Below, piece after piece: positions 8,524 to 17,387 of a stretch of DNA of 64,000 nt (position 1 is the first letter of the stretch; every line of letters begins with the position of its first letter). The notes beneath the pieces were generated by a model, which saw only the letters and a list, made by a program, of their open reading frames with translations, searched no databases and was not told where the DNA came from. The position numbers were made by a program, and so were the translations under genes. The stretch spans positions 496,001 through 560,000 of the forward strand of contig NZ_PGFG01000001.1 in NCBI RefSeq assembly GCF_002797735.1. Direction: 5' to 3'. This DNA comes from Thermoflavifilum aggregans. Its GTDB lineage: Bacteria > Bacteroidota > Bacteroidia > Chitinophagales > Chitinophagaceae.

Positions 8524-9870
8524 ATGCCACATCAGAAACCGCGATTAGGTTTATTCGATCTTACAGTCATTGTAATCAGCCTGGTTATTGGGATGGGTAT
8601 ATTCAAGGCCCCATCGCTGGTGGCAGCTGAGAGTCCTGCTCCTTCCTGGTTTTTTGCAGCCTGGATAGCAGGTGGTATTGTAGCTTTGTGTGGAGCATTG
8701 ACCTATGCAGAGATTGGCTCACGCTATCCGGTGATGGGCGGTTATTACCGGATCTTTGCCTATTGTTATCATCCGATGGTGGGCTTCATCATCAATGTGG
8801 TCATTTTGGTTTCCAATGCCATTTCCACTGCCGGAGTGGCTTTGATTGGTGCGGAATATCTGGTACACGCGTTCTTTCCGGTTCATTTGCAGACTGCATT
8901 TGTGCAGCAGGTAGTTGCCATTTGTTCCATCATCATTTTCTTCGTCGTCAACATGACTGGATTGCGGATGAGTGCTGCCACACAGAATATCCTGATGGGC
9001 ATTAAGATACTGATGATGCTGACTTTGTTATCATCTCTGTTTATACCAGTTCCGCAGAGGCCTGCTCCGGTTTCTACATCTGCATCATTTTCGGTATTGC
9101 AACAACTTCGCATGTTTGGGGCTGCCCTGATTGCAGTGACATTTACGTATGAAGGCTATCAGCAAACGATCAATTTCGGTGCAGAGGTCAACAGGCCGGG
9201 CCGGACGATGCCTCGTGGCATTGTGCTGGCTATGGCTATTATTCTGCCTCTGTATTTACTCATGAACTGGGCGTATGTGCGGGTGATCGGGTTTGATCAG
9301 CTGCCTCATACGCAGGCCATAGCTGCCAGGCTTGCTGGTACTTTGTTCGGACATGCAGCCGATCAGTTATTTTCCTTATTGTTGTTTATTTCCGTATTAG
9401 GTTATGTGAATGTGTCGTTGCTATCCAATCCGCGTGTGGTATTTGCCATGAGTGAAGATGGTATTTTACCGGCGATTTTTAAACGTCGTCAGGCCGAAAA
9501 GCAAATTTTATTTCCGGCATTGTTATTATTTACAATGATTTGTGTGGGAGCTTTGTTTGCATCCAATCAGTTCAGTGTATTGCTGAACTATACCATATTT
9601 CTGGATTGTATGGGGATGGCTTCATCGGCAGCTACCATTTTTATACTGCGCAAACGCATACAGGTAAATCCAAAAGAACAATACGTTATGAAAGGTTATC
9701 CCTGGATACCTGCTTTGTTTATTCTTGCCTATGTAGCCATTGCCATCAGCATTGCAATGGAAGATATATACACTGTATGGTTCAGTGTGCTTTTATCTTT
9801 GGTTTGCGGGGGGATTTATCTGATATTGAAAATGCTGACTCGCCGGAAACAAATATCAAATCAGGCATGA
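8524..9870 (+). CDS. APC-superfamily amino-acid permease
   Basis: This is a 448-aa polytopic membrane protein with roughly 12 hydrophobic segments. The first helix contains VIVISLVIGMGIFKAPS, the unwound-helix signature (G-x-G-I-F) of the amino acid-polyamine-organocation superfamily. ALTYAEIGSRYPVMGG in helix 2 and TYEGYQQTINFGAEVNRPGRTMPRGI are further family motifs. I prefer ATG 8524, which begins MPHQKPRLGLFDLTV. In-frame ATGs at 8446 and 8482 lie upstream, the first overlapping the phosphatase gene, and would place the hairpin at 8485-8523 inside coding sequence. The substrate is probably an amino acid or a related zwitterion and cannot be read. The gene converges with polA and overlaps it by 10 bp. 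Confidence 0.85.
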   Translation: MPHQKPRLGLFDLTVIVISLVIGMGIFKAPSLVAAESPAPSWFFAAWIAGGIVALCGALTYAEIGSRYPVMGGYYRIFAYCYHPMVGFIINVVILVSNAISTAGVALIGAEYLVHAFFPVHLQTAFVQQVVAICSIIIFFVVNMTGLRMSAATQNILMGIKILMMLTLLSSLFIPVPQRPAPVSTSASFSVLQQLRMFGAALIAVTFTYEGYQQTINFGAEVNRPGRTMPRGIVLAMAIILPLYLLMNWAYVRVIGFDQLPHTQAIAARLAGTLFGHAADQLFSLLLFISVLGYVNVSLLSNPRVVFAMSEDGILPAIFKRRQAEKQILFPALLLFTMICVGALFASNQFSVLLNYTIFLDCMGMASSAATIFILRKRIQVNPKEQYVMKGYPWIPALFILAYVAIAISIAMEDIYTVWFSVLLSLVCGGIYLILKMLTRRKQISNQA

Positions 9871-12665
9871 GCCTCGAGCCAGTTTTTGCCCACGCCAACT
9901 TCAGCCACCACCGGCACATCATGAGGCAGAGGGAGTGCTTCCTGCATTTCACGAATCACGAGTTTGGATACAACATCAACTTCTGGTTCAGGCACATCAA
10001 GTACGAGTTCGTCGTGCACCTGCAGAATCATCCGTGCTTTTAATTTTTTTTGCTGCAACTTGTCGTGAATGCGGATCATGGCCAGCTTGATCATATCGGC
10101 TGCTGTGCCTTGGATAGGCATGTTGATAGCATTTCGTTCTGCATAACCCCTTACGGTATTGTTTGAAGAATGAATATCCGGAAGCCAGCGCTTGCGTCCC
10201 ATCAGGGTTTGCACATAGCCGTGTTTTTTGGCAAAAGCAATCTGTGCATCCATATAGGCTTTGATACCCGGATATTGTTTGAAATAATTGTCGATCAGTT
10301 CTTTGGCTTCTGTGCGGGAAATACCCAGGTTCTGGGCTAATCCGAAGGGTCCTTGTCCATAGATGATTCCAAAATTCACGCTTTTGGAACGATAACGCAT
10401 TTCTTTGGTAACCTGATCCATAGGCACACCAAACACGCGTGCCGCTGTGGCGGTGTGTATGTCCAATCCTTTCTGAAAAGCTTCAATCATGTTTTTATCA
10501 CCGCTCATGGCTGCCACAATGCGTAATTCGATTTGTGAATAGTCCGCAGATACTAGTCGGTTTCCCTTTTCAGATGGAATAAATGCTTTACGAATTTCTT
10601 TTCCGCGATCTGTGCGGATGGGAATATTCTGCAGGTTGGGATTGTTAGAACTCAGCCGGCCGGTAACAGCTACGGTCTGGTTATAGGATGTATGTATTTT
10701 TCCGGTTTTCGGATCGATCATTTCAGGCAATGCTTCCACATAGGTGGACTGCAGTTTGGTAATTTCCCGATAAGCCAAGATATCCACAACGATGGGGTGC
10801 CTGGGTGCCAGCTTAATAAGCACATCCTCACCGGTTGCATATTGCCCGGTGCGGGTGGTTTTGGCATTTTCGTCGAGTTTTAATTTTTCAAACAACACTT
10901 CACCCAATTGTTTGGGCGATGCAATATTGAACCGAACGCCTGCCTGCTGATAAATTTTCTCTTCCAGTTGCCTGGCTTCGCGGCTTAATTCCTTGGCATA
11001 CTCACGCAGAAAATCCACATCAATTTTTACACCTGTAAATTCCATTTCAGCCAGCACCGGGATTAGCGGACATTCAATTTCATGAAATATTTTTTCCAGT
11101 TCGTTTTTTTGTAACTCCTTCTCAAGTTTATCTTTGAGCTGAAAAGCAATATCGGCATCTTCGGCAGCATATTCTTTGATTTGCTCCAGTTCCACATCCC
11201 GCATGTTGCCCTGATGTTTTCCTTTTTTTCCGATCAGTGTTTCAATGGAAACAGGAGCATATTGTAGATATTGCATAGCCACATCATCCAGGCTGCGCCT
11301 GCCTTCCGGGTGCAACAGGTAATGGGCAATCAAAGTATCGAAATAAGAACCATTCAGTTGAATCCCATATTTTTTCAAAACCAGCATATCATATTTGATA
11401 TTATGCCCGATCCAGCACACATCTGTCCGGTTCAGCAATCTGGCCAGGAGTTGCACACGCTTGATTGCTTTTTCATGATCAGCGTCAAAAGGAATGTAAT
11501 ATGCTTCATGAGGTTTCACGCAGAGGCTCATGCCCACCAGTTCGGCCTGCATGGCATCGATATGGGTAGTTTCCGTATCCAGGCTGATGTATTTGCTTTT
11601 TTGAAGTTGTTGGATCAGTTGTTGAATGGATTTTTCATCATCACAAACAATATATTGGTGTGATACATCATGGATAGTTTTGAAATGATCGGCCAGATGA
11701 TTTTCTTTTTGATTTGTTTTATCATCTTTTTGACCCACATCCGCATCATTAGATGCGAACAAATCCGGTTGAATGGGTGCAATGGAAAAATCTTCTCCCA
11801 GAATTCTTTTACCGAGGGTTTTAAATTCCAGTTCACGGAAAATATTTTCCAATTCTGCTTTATTCCATTCCTTTAAGCGAAAATCTTCTTCATGAAACTG
11901 TACAGGCACATCAGTAATAATGGTTGCCAGTTGTTTTGACATCAGGGCCTGATCTGCGTATTCCTTTATTTTTTCACCCAGTTTGCCACCAATTTCATCG
12001 GCATGTGCAATCACATTCTCAACAGAATGATATTGTTGGATCAATTTGGTTGCTGTTTTTTCACCAATTCCGGGTATGCCAGGAATGTTATCCACACTAT
12101 CTCCCATCAAACCCAGGATATCAATTACCTGTTTCACATTCTGGATTTGCCATTTTTCACAAATGTCTTTAGCACTCAGAATTTCTTCTTTGTTTCCCAT
12201 GTAAGGTGGCTTGTAGATGTAGATATGGTTATGTAAAAGCTGACCATAATCTTTATCTGCCGTTACCATAAATACTTCAAACCCTTTTTCAGCTGCCTGC
12301 AAAGCCAACGTACCGATGATATCATCGGCCTCATAGCCATCTTTTTCGATGATAGGAATTTCAAAAGCGCGGATGATACGCTTGATGTCAGGAATGGATG
12401 CAAGAATATCTTCCGGTGTTTCTTGCCGGTTGGCTTTGTAGGCTACATAGGTATCATGTCGTTCTGTAGGAGCTTCTGTATCAAAAGCAACAGCCATGTG
12501 GGTAGGCTTTTCCTTCTGCATTAATTCAAACAAAGTGGATGTAAAGCCAAATTGTGCATTGGTGTTTTTACCATAGGTAGTGATTCTGGGATTGCGGATC
12601 AGAGCGTAGTAAGCCCGGTAAATCAGGGCCATCGCATCTAAAAGAAATAATTTTTGCTGAGCCAT
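9861..12665 (-). CDS. polA: DNA polymerase I
   Basis: The 934-aa protein is full-length DNA polymerase I, which fills gaps and removes RNA primers. Three domains are visible. The N-terminal 5'-3' exonuclease has MVTADKDYGQL and DNIPGIPGIGEKTA. The proofreading domain keeps its acidic motif (SLDTETTHI), so proofreading may be active. The polymerase domain has motif A DYSQIELRI, motif B RYRSKSVNFGIIYG and motif C QVHDELV. The ATG at 12665 (MAQQKLFLLDAMALIYRAYY) was chosen over a start eight codons upstream because it matches the usual N-terminus. The gene's last bases overlap the permease on the other strand. It is not obviously part of an operon. Confidence 0.97.
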   Translation of the reverse strand: MAQQKLFLLDAMALIYRAYYALIRNPRITTYGKNTNAQFGFTSTLFELMQKEKPTHMAVAFDTEAPTERHDTYVAYKANRQETPEDILASIPDIKRIIRAFEIPIIEKDGYEADDIIGTLALQAAEKGFEVFMVTADKDYGQLLHNHIYIYKPPYMGNKEEILSAKDICEKWQIQNVKQVIDILGLMGDSVDNIPGIPGIGEKTATKLIQQYHSVENVIAHADEIGGKLGEKIKEYADQALMSKQLATIITDVPVQFHEEDFRLKEWNKAELENIFRELEFKTLGKRILGEDFSIAPIQPDLFASNDADVGQKDDKTNQKENHLADHFKTIHDVSHQYIVCDDEKSIQQLIQQLQKSKYISLDTETTHIDAMQAELVGMSLCVKPHEAYYIPFDADHEKAIKRVQLLARLLNRTDVCWIGHNIKYDMLVLKKYGIQLNGSYFDTLIAHYLLHPEGRRSLDDVAMQYLQYAPVSIETLIGKKGKHQGNMRDVELEQIKEYAAEDADIAFQLKDKLEKELQKNELEKIFHEIECPLIPVLAEMEFTGVKIDVDFLREYAKELSREARQLEEKIYQQAGVRFNIASPKQLGEVLFEKLKLDENAKTTRTGQYATGEDVLIKLAPRHPIVVDILAYREITKLQSTYVEALPEMIDPKTGKIHTSYNQTVAVTGRLSSNNPNLQNIPIRTDRGKEIRKAFIPSEKGNRLVSADYSQIELRIVAAMSGDKNMIEAFQKGLDIHTATAARVFGVPMDQVTKEMRYRSKSVNFGIIYGQGPFGLAQNLGISRTEAKELIDNYFKQYPGIKAYMDAQIAFAKKHGYVQTLMGRKRWLPDIHSSNNTVRGYAERNAINMPIQGTAADMIKLAMIRIHDKLQQKKLKARMILQVHDELVLDVPEPEVDVVSKLVIREMQEALPLPHDVPVVAEVGVGKNWLEAHA

Positions 12666-12751
12666 CGGATACAAATTTGGAAACGGCAATGATACTTCAG
12701 GTCAACGACAGGATAGGTTTAACCTGGATAAAATTAACACTTTGCAAAGAA

Positions 12752-14490
12752 TTATTGAAGATACAGGCTCACAAATGATGAATTGAATGCTGGCTTGATT
12801 ACACCCGCCTGGAAGGAAATTCCCATGTGTACATGTGTAGCCGGCAAATCCGGAACTGCAAATTGAATGGTAGTGTGTATGGTATCATGTGCGTCAATAG
12901 TTGGGGGAAGCTGAAATGAAATCAATGGTTCGCTCCATTTGTTATCTCCATGAATCCAAACCGTCTTCAGGCTCACGGGAAATTCCTGATTTTGCAAGCG
13001 CACGGCAAATGAGTATGGATTGTAGATCTGCACAGGCAAGCGGATGATTTCTCCTGCATGCACATGTGTATCAGCAAATTTGAAATGAATACGAAGATGC
13101 TGGATGGTGGGCAGATGCCTGGTGAAATGCAGATATACCGTTTGTTGATTAGGTAACGGATAAGGCTGTGCATAAGGATCTTCCGGTGTACTACCAGCAC
13201 ACAAGGCTGATCATGAAACCGGGTTTCCATTTTCCAGATATCAAACTGATTCTTGCGATAATCAATGCTATTGAATGTGAAAGCAGGCTGATGGGTATAA
13301 AATGTGTACAACGATGGGTTTTGATAACTATCCATGAATACAACAGGCCGGTTACCTGTGATGCGTTGCAATGCGGTGGCCCATTCCCGGTGTCCGTAAA
13401 ATGGAAGATCCATAAACGGAATGGGGACAATGAGTATGATACGTGCCAGCAGAATCAGCAACAGAGTTGGGAAAATGAAACGATGCACATAGCGGAAGAA
13501 CGGATGTTTTTGCGTGGCCTGCCGGTAGATGAGGATAATCATCGGTACAGCAGCGGCTATTGTCCATTGCGGCTCTACATGTCCGCGAAAAGTCATCAGC
13601 CAGAAAAAAAGCAACATGCCGCCGATGATGAAGTAAAGCGATTTTTCGAACTCATCTCGGGGGCGGTATTGAATGATCAGGTATATAGCAAAACCCAAAG
13701 TAAAAGGATTCAAAGCAGCCATCTGGTTAGGCCAGTATTCCAGCAGATATTGCCATTGAAAAGGTTCAGCACGATCTATCAGGTGGTATTCCAGTGAAGG
13801 GAAGCCATGATGAATTTGCCAGTACACATGTGGCAGATAAAGCAAACAGGTCAATACTCCGGCAGCCCAGAAATAGCCTTTTTTCAGCAATTGGAGGTTG
13901 GACAAACACACCAGGGCAATGATCAGGAAGCCGTGATATTTGCTGTAAATCATACCCGTCATGCTCAGGCACAGCCACAAAGCCGTTTTCCAGTTTGCAT
14001 AGCGCAAAAACTGCTGATAAGCCCATAGAAACATGCTTTCAAACAGCAGCAAAGGTGCATCGGGTGTGCTTACAAATCCATACACATCAAACAGTGCGAT
14101 GGAGCCTGCTATGCCAAAGAATAAGATCAATTTTCTGACATCTGTTGTCCACTGGTGTATCGTAAGCCAGATGAATATCAGGCTAATGCTTTGTGCCAGT
14201 ATGGTTAGCAGCCGCACACCCAGTTCGCCTGACAGCATCTGGCTGCCCAACCTGATGAACAACGCGATCATGGGCGGATGATCAAAATAACCCCAGTCAA
14301 GTTGTTGCGCGTAGAGCCAGTAATAAGCTTCATCGGGATTGAGTTGGGTAAAGCTGGCCTGCAGCAGATTCACAAGCGTCCATCCACCCAGGAAAAGAAA
14401 AAAATAAAGGGTAAACTTTCTCCAGGTTGCAGGGTTTTGAGGGATAAGCAAGCCATGCGCAGGCCTGATTTGGGTTTCTGTCAATTCCAT
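12752..14490 (-). pseudogene. GT39/PMT_2-type membrane glycosyltransferase, frameshifted near 13200
   Basis: From ATG 14490 the frame encodes a polytopic ArnT/PMT-like glycosyltransferase, a family that transfers sugars from polyprenyl-phosphate donors in the membrane. Motifs include LNPDEAYYW with the acidic pair in the first periplasmic loop, GYFDHPPM and STPDAPLLLFE. About 430 residues in, after FHDQPCVLV, the frame turns into low-quality sequence and runs on to 12973. The -1 frame from about 13204 to 12752 instead gives a convincing continuation (GSTPEDPYAQPYPLPNQQTV, then a beta-rich C-terminus with NPYSFAVRL). A one-base loss near 13195-13205 would explain this. It could be a true mutation, a sequencing error or, less likely, two genes. 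No slippery heptamer is apparent. Confidence 0.75.
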
Positions 14491-14566
14491 GGTTCAAAGT
14501 TAGGTGCATAGCTGCAGGCAAACAGGAAGCCCGTGTCAGCCATTTATCAAATCTCCTGCAAAAGCA

Positions 14567-15670
14567 TTACAAACTAGCTAAAAAATCGGTAATAATGGAT
14601 TTGTATCTATCCATAGGCAAGGAAAAATGATCGGCTGGGGATGGAAAATGCGACAGGCGATCCATTTGTTCATGCCAGTGAAAAGCTGATTGCGTGCAAT
14701 AGGGGAATGCTCCCTGCTGCTGGAGATAGGCAGCCAGGTATTCCTGTTCGGTCTGTCCGGGTGTGGGTATAAAAATGGCTTTCCGGTTGATGGCCACCAG
14801 ATCCATGATGGTCGTATATCCCGATCGGGAGATGATAGCATGTGCTGATTGCATCACCTGATTGAGCTCCGCCGCCGGCAGATGAGAGATGATGGTCAGA
14901 TGATTGCTGAGCCGTGTCTCTTGAAAAGACTCATCCGGCATGCCCCGGATCAATAAGGACTGTATGGGTGCTTCACGCAGCTGAGTAACAAGCTGTTTTT
15001 CCAACAGGCTCCGCTGCGGCTCAGGACCTGAAATCAGGGCTACTACGTCATAGATTTTGGGCATATCCGGCATGGCCTCAAAACGGGAAAGCGGACCGAT
15101 GTAACGGGCGTGATCAGGCAGGTTTGCCGGATGGGAAAGTTTACCTGCCAGGTTGGTCGAACCAGGCCAGTCGGGAATCCAGCAGGCTGCAAACCGCCGG
15201 ATATACCGATCATTCAGCTGCCGGAGCCAGGCAGATGGGCCTGGCAGCTTTTCCATCCATCCGGGAACCAGAATCTGCAGCTGATGAGTCATGAACACGC
15301 AAGGAATTTCCGGATGAAACAATCCGAACCGATTATCAGAAATGATGGCATCAAACCGGTAATGGCGCTGCATTTGTTGTAGCCATTCGTGCTCGTAGCG
15401 GATAGTGCGAAGAATTTGCGGGATTTGCCGGACTATATTCCATGCAAACCATTTCCCATGATTGTGATGGGTATAGCGAATGCGGTAACCTTTCAGCGTA
15501 AGGATGGGCAGGTCGGGGAATTCCAGCTGCAACAGGCGGGCATGCTTACCTTCAGCTGCCAGCCAAACCTCGCATCCCTGTGCAAGCAATTCACGCACAA
15601 TAGGAATGCATCGGGTGACATGGCCCAATCCCCAATCAAGAGGGGCAACCAAAATCCGCTTGCTTGTCAA
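14567..15670 (-). CDS. MurG-like glycosyltransferase (GT-B fold)
   Basis: The protein is about 367 aa. The N-terminus KRILVAPLDWGLGHVTRCIP holds the glycine-rich GLGH loop of GT28/MurG-type enzymes. The C-terminal half has AIISRSGYTTIMDLVAI and PTPGQTEQEYLA, the nucleotide-sugar-binding signature. No ATG precedes the core domain. The frame stays open upstream to 15802 without recognisable homology, so TTG 15670 (TTG-ACA-AGC-AAG) is the most plausible start. The enzyme probably transfers a sugar to a lipid or envelope glycan; acceptor and donor are unknown. The preceding minus-strand gene is also a glycosyltransferase (77 bp beyond this gene's end), suggesting a small envelope-glycan neighbourhood. 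Confidence 0.82.
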   Translation of the reverse strand: MTSKRILVAPLDWGLGHVTRCIPIVRELLAQGCEVWLAAEGKHARLLQLEFPDLPILTLKGYRIRYTHHNHGKWFAWNIVRQIPQILRTIRYEHEWLQQMQRHYRFDAIISDNRFGLFHPEIPCVFMTHQLQILVPGWMEKLPGPSAWLRQLNDRYIRRFAACWIPDWPGSTNLAGKLSHPANLPDHARYIGPLSRFEAMPDMPKIYDVVALISGPEPQRSLLEKQLVTQLREAPIQSLLIRGMPDESFQETRLSNHLTIISHLPAAELNQVMQSAHAIISRSGYTTIMDLVAINRKAIFIPTPGQTEQEYLAAYLQQQGAFPYCTQSAFHWHEQMDRLSHFPSPADHFSLPMDRYKSIITDFLASL

Positions 15671-15789
15671 GCCACTGTATTTTTCAGCGAAACTAAAAGA
15701 GAATTTTTGTTGTGAAATATGAATAAATCGTGAAATTAGCCTGATTGGAATATCATAAATCTGGAAAACAAACGTTTTTGTAAGAAAAA

Positions 15790-15915
15790 ATGATGAAGTC
15801 AACTAAATGGTTATTATTTTTGTTGATAGTAATATTGTTGGGTAGCGGAAGCTGCGGAGTAATCAGGCATAACGATTGTGGTTGTCCAACTATGACCAAG
15901 AAACGAATGCATTAA
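15790..15915 (+). CDS. Small lipoprotein, 41 aa
   Basis: The short frame starts ATG-ATG at 15790 and ends TAA 15913-15915. It encodes a hydrophobic lead (MMKSTKWLLFLLIVILLGSG) followed by SCGVIRHNDCGCP. The lipobox (GSGSC) puts the acylated Cys at residue 22, leaving about 20 residues with two further cysteines. It resembles short CGxxRHxDCGCP lipoproteins I associate with Bacteroidota genomes. Function is unknown. The next frame begins one base after its stop. Confidence 0.65.
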   Translation: MMKSTKWLLFLLIVILLGSGSCGVIRHNDCGCPTMTKKRMH

Positions 15916-15916
15916 T

Positions 15917-16195
15917 ATGTCCTGGGATCACAACATACATCATTTTTTTCATGAGCATAAATTCTGGATGCCGGAGCGGGCAAAGGCAGACGGAGATTAT
16001 CCGGTTGCAAAAGAAAGGGAAATTCGCATGTTGAACCTTTTGCTATCTGCAGTTGAAACGCCTTCCCGCTTTGTACTTAGTTATGAACTGTATGATTTTG
16101 TTCATTCACGTGTGATCAGGAAACCTAGTAAGATCCTGCGTTATGCCAGCAAGCCAGAACTACCGCCCTTTTATTTTTTCGTCTGCAAAAACTAA
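15917..16195 (+). CDS. Hypothetical protein, 92 aa
   Basis: The frame opens with ATG 15917, one base after the small-lipoprotein stop, and reads MSWDHNIHHFFHEHKFWMPE. The composition is rich in His, Phe and charged residues, with no signal peptide or clear domain. The spacing suggests translation coupled to the lipoprotein. I do not recognise it. It could be a real small protein or a chance frame; the lack of a competing gene in this stretch and the tight spacing favour a real one slightly. Confidence 0.45.
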   Translation: MSWDHNIHHFFHEHKFWMPERAKADGDYPVAKEREIRMLNLLLSAVETPSRFVLSYELYDFVHSRVIRKPSKILRYASKPELPPFYFFVCKN

Positions 16196-16227
16196 GGTTT
16201 TTCATTTTCGTTTCCGCGTGAATTAGG

Positions 16228-16235
16228 TAGGTTTG
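16228..16235 (+). promoter_or_regulatory. Possible -7 promoter element (TAGGTTTG)
   Basis: This matches the Bacteroidota -7 consensus TAnnTTTG, 21 bp before the ATG at 16257. No TTG -33 element is seen at the expected distance, so support is partial. Confidence 0.35.
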
Positions 16236-16256
16236 CTTCCCGGTGAATGGTAATGC

Positions 16257-17387
16257 ATGGCAGCAGATACATTTTTCGAACAGTTGTTGGTACCGGTAGA
16301 TCGGTATCAGATCAATGAAGACGAAGCCTATCATGAGCTTCAGCTGGGAGCGCAGATACAGATACATGAAAAGTCGGTCCCCGACTGGGCGGCATCCGAT
16401 ATCGTATTGGTAGGCATGCAGGATCAGCGTGGCGAAGGTTTTTCCCAGCCATCAGAAGCTCCCTTTTACATCCGCAGGCAGTTGTATCGCTTGTTTCACT
16501 GGCATCCCGAAATCAAAATTGCCGACCTGGGCGATATACAATCAGGAAGGCAGATTTCGGATACCTATGCGGCTATGAAAGCCGTGGTGGGCGAATTGCT
16601 GGCACATGGCAAGCTGATCGTGATTCTGGGCGGATCACACGATCTCACCTATGGCCAGTATCTGGGCTATGTGGCAAGGGAGCAACTCATGGAAGCCACA
16701 CTCATTGATGCCTTGTTTGATATTCGGGAAGATAGTACGTTGCCGGCGCATACTTTTCTGATGGATTTGTTTGTTTCCCAGCCTAATTTTCTGAAACATT
16801 ACAACCACATTGGCTTTCAAAGCTATTATGTGCAGCCTCGTATGCTGGAAACGCTCGATAAACTGCGGTTCGATTGTTATCGGGTGGGTTATGCACAGGA
16901 AAGGCCTGAAGATATGGAGCCGTCTTTGCGGATGAGTGATATGCTGAGTATTGATCTGAATGCCATCCGGCATAGCGACGCCCCGGCCAACTGGTTTTCT
17001 CCGAATGGCTTCACCGGACAGGAGATGTGCCTGCTGTGCAAGTATGCAGGCATGAGCGCCAGACTCAGCTCATTGGGTATTTATGGATATCATCCGGAAC
17101 GAGATCAGCATGAGCTGACAGCCAAACAAATTGCCCAGATGATCTGGTATTTCATAGAAGGCTTTTACTGGCGAAGCATGGATCCGCCGCCGGATGAAAA
17201 ACAGGCTTACTGGGAATTTCATGTGCGGTTTACCGATGTAGAAACCCTGTTTCTGCGCAGCAAACATACCGGCCGCTGGTGGATGCAGCTGCCCGACCAG
17301 AGGTTTATTCCCTGTACGGCAGAAGATTATTATCAGGCGTGCCGCAATGAAATACCGGAGCGCTGGTTACGGGCACAGGAACGATGA
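16257..17387 (+). CDS. Arginase/formimidoylglutamase-family protein with altered metal ligands
   Basis: The 376-aa protein has the ureohydrolase fold, recognisable by LGGSHDLTYGQ (normally GGDHS), a DAxxDxR-like IDALFDIRED and an SxDxDxxDP-like LSIDLNAIRHSDAP. Canonical enzymes bind two Mn ions through one His, a D-x-H-x-D triplet and a D-x-D pair. Here His128, Asp151, Asp155 and Asp233 remain, but the triplet His is Leu153 and the last Asp is Asn235. It is therefore either catalytically changed or inactive; similar divergent members are common in Bacteroidota. The stop overlaps the start of the PBP4-like gene (ATGA), so the two are probably translationally coupled, which hints at an envelope-related role. 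Confidence 0.8.
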   Translation: MAADTFFEQLLVPVDRYQINEDEAYHELQLGAQIQIHEKSVPDWAASDIVLVGMQDQRGEGFSQPSEAPFYIRRQLYRLFHWHPEIKIADLGDIQSGRQISDTYAAMKAVVGELLAHGKLIVILGGSHDLTYGQYLGYVAREQLMEATLIDALFDIREDSTLPAHTFLMDLFVSQPNFLKHYNHIGFQSYYVQPRMLETLDKLRFDCYRVGYAQERPEDMEPSLRMSDMLSIDLNAIRHSDAPANWFSPNGFTGQEMCLLCKYAGMSARLSSLGIYGYHPERDQHELTAKQIAQMIWYFIEGFYWRSMDPPPDEKQAYWEFHVRFTDVETLFLRSKHTGRWWMQLPDQRFIPCTAEDYYQACRNEIPERWLRAQER

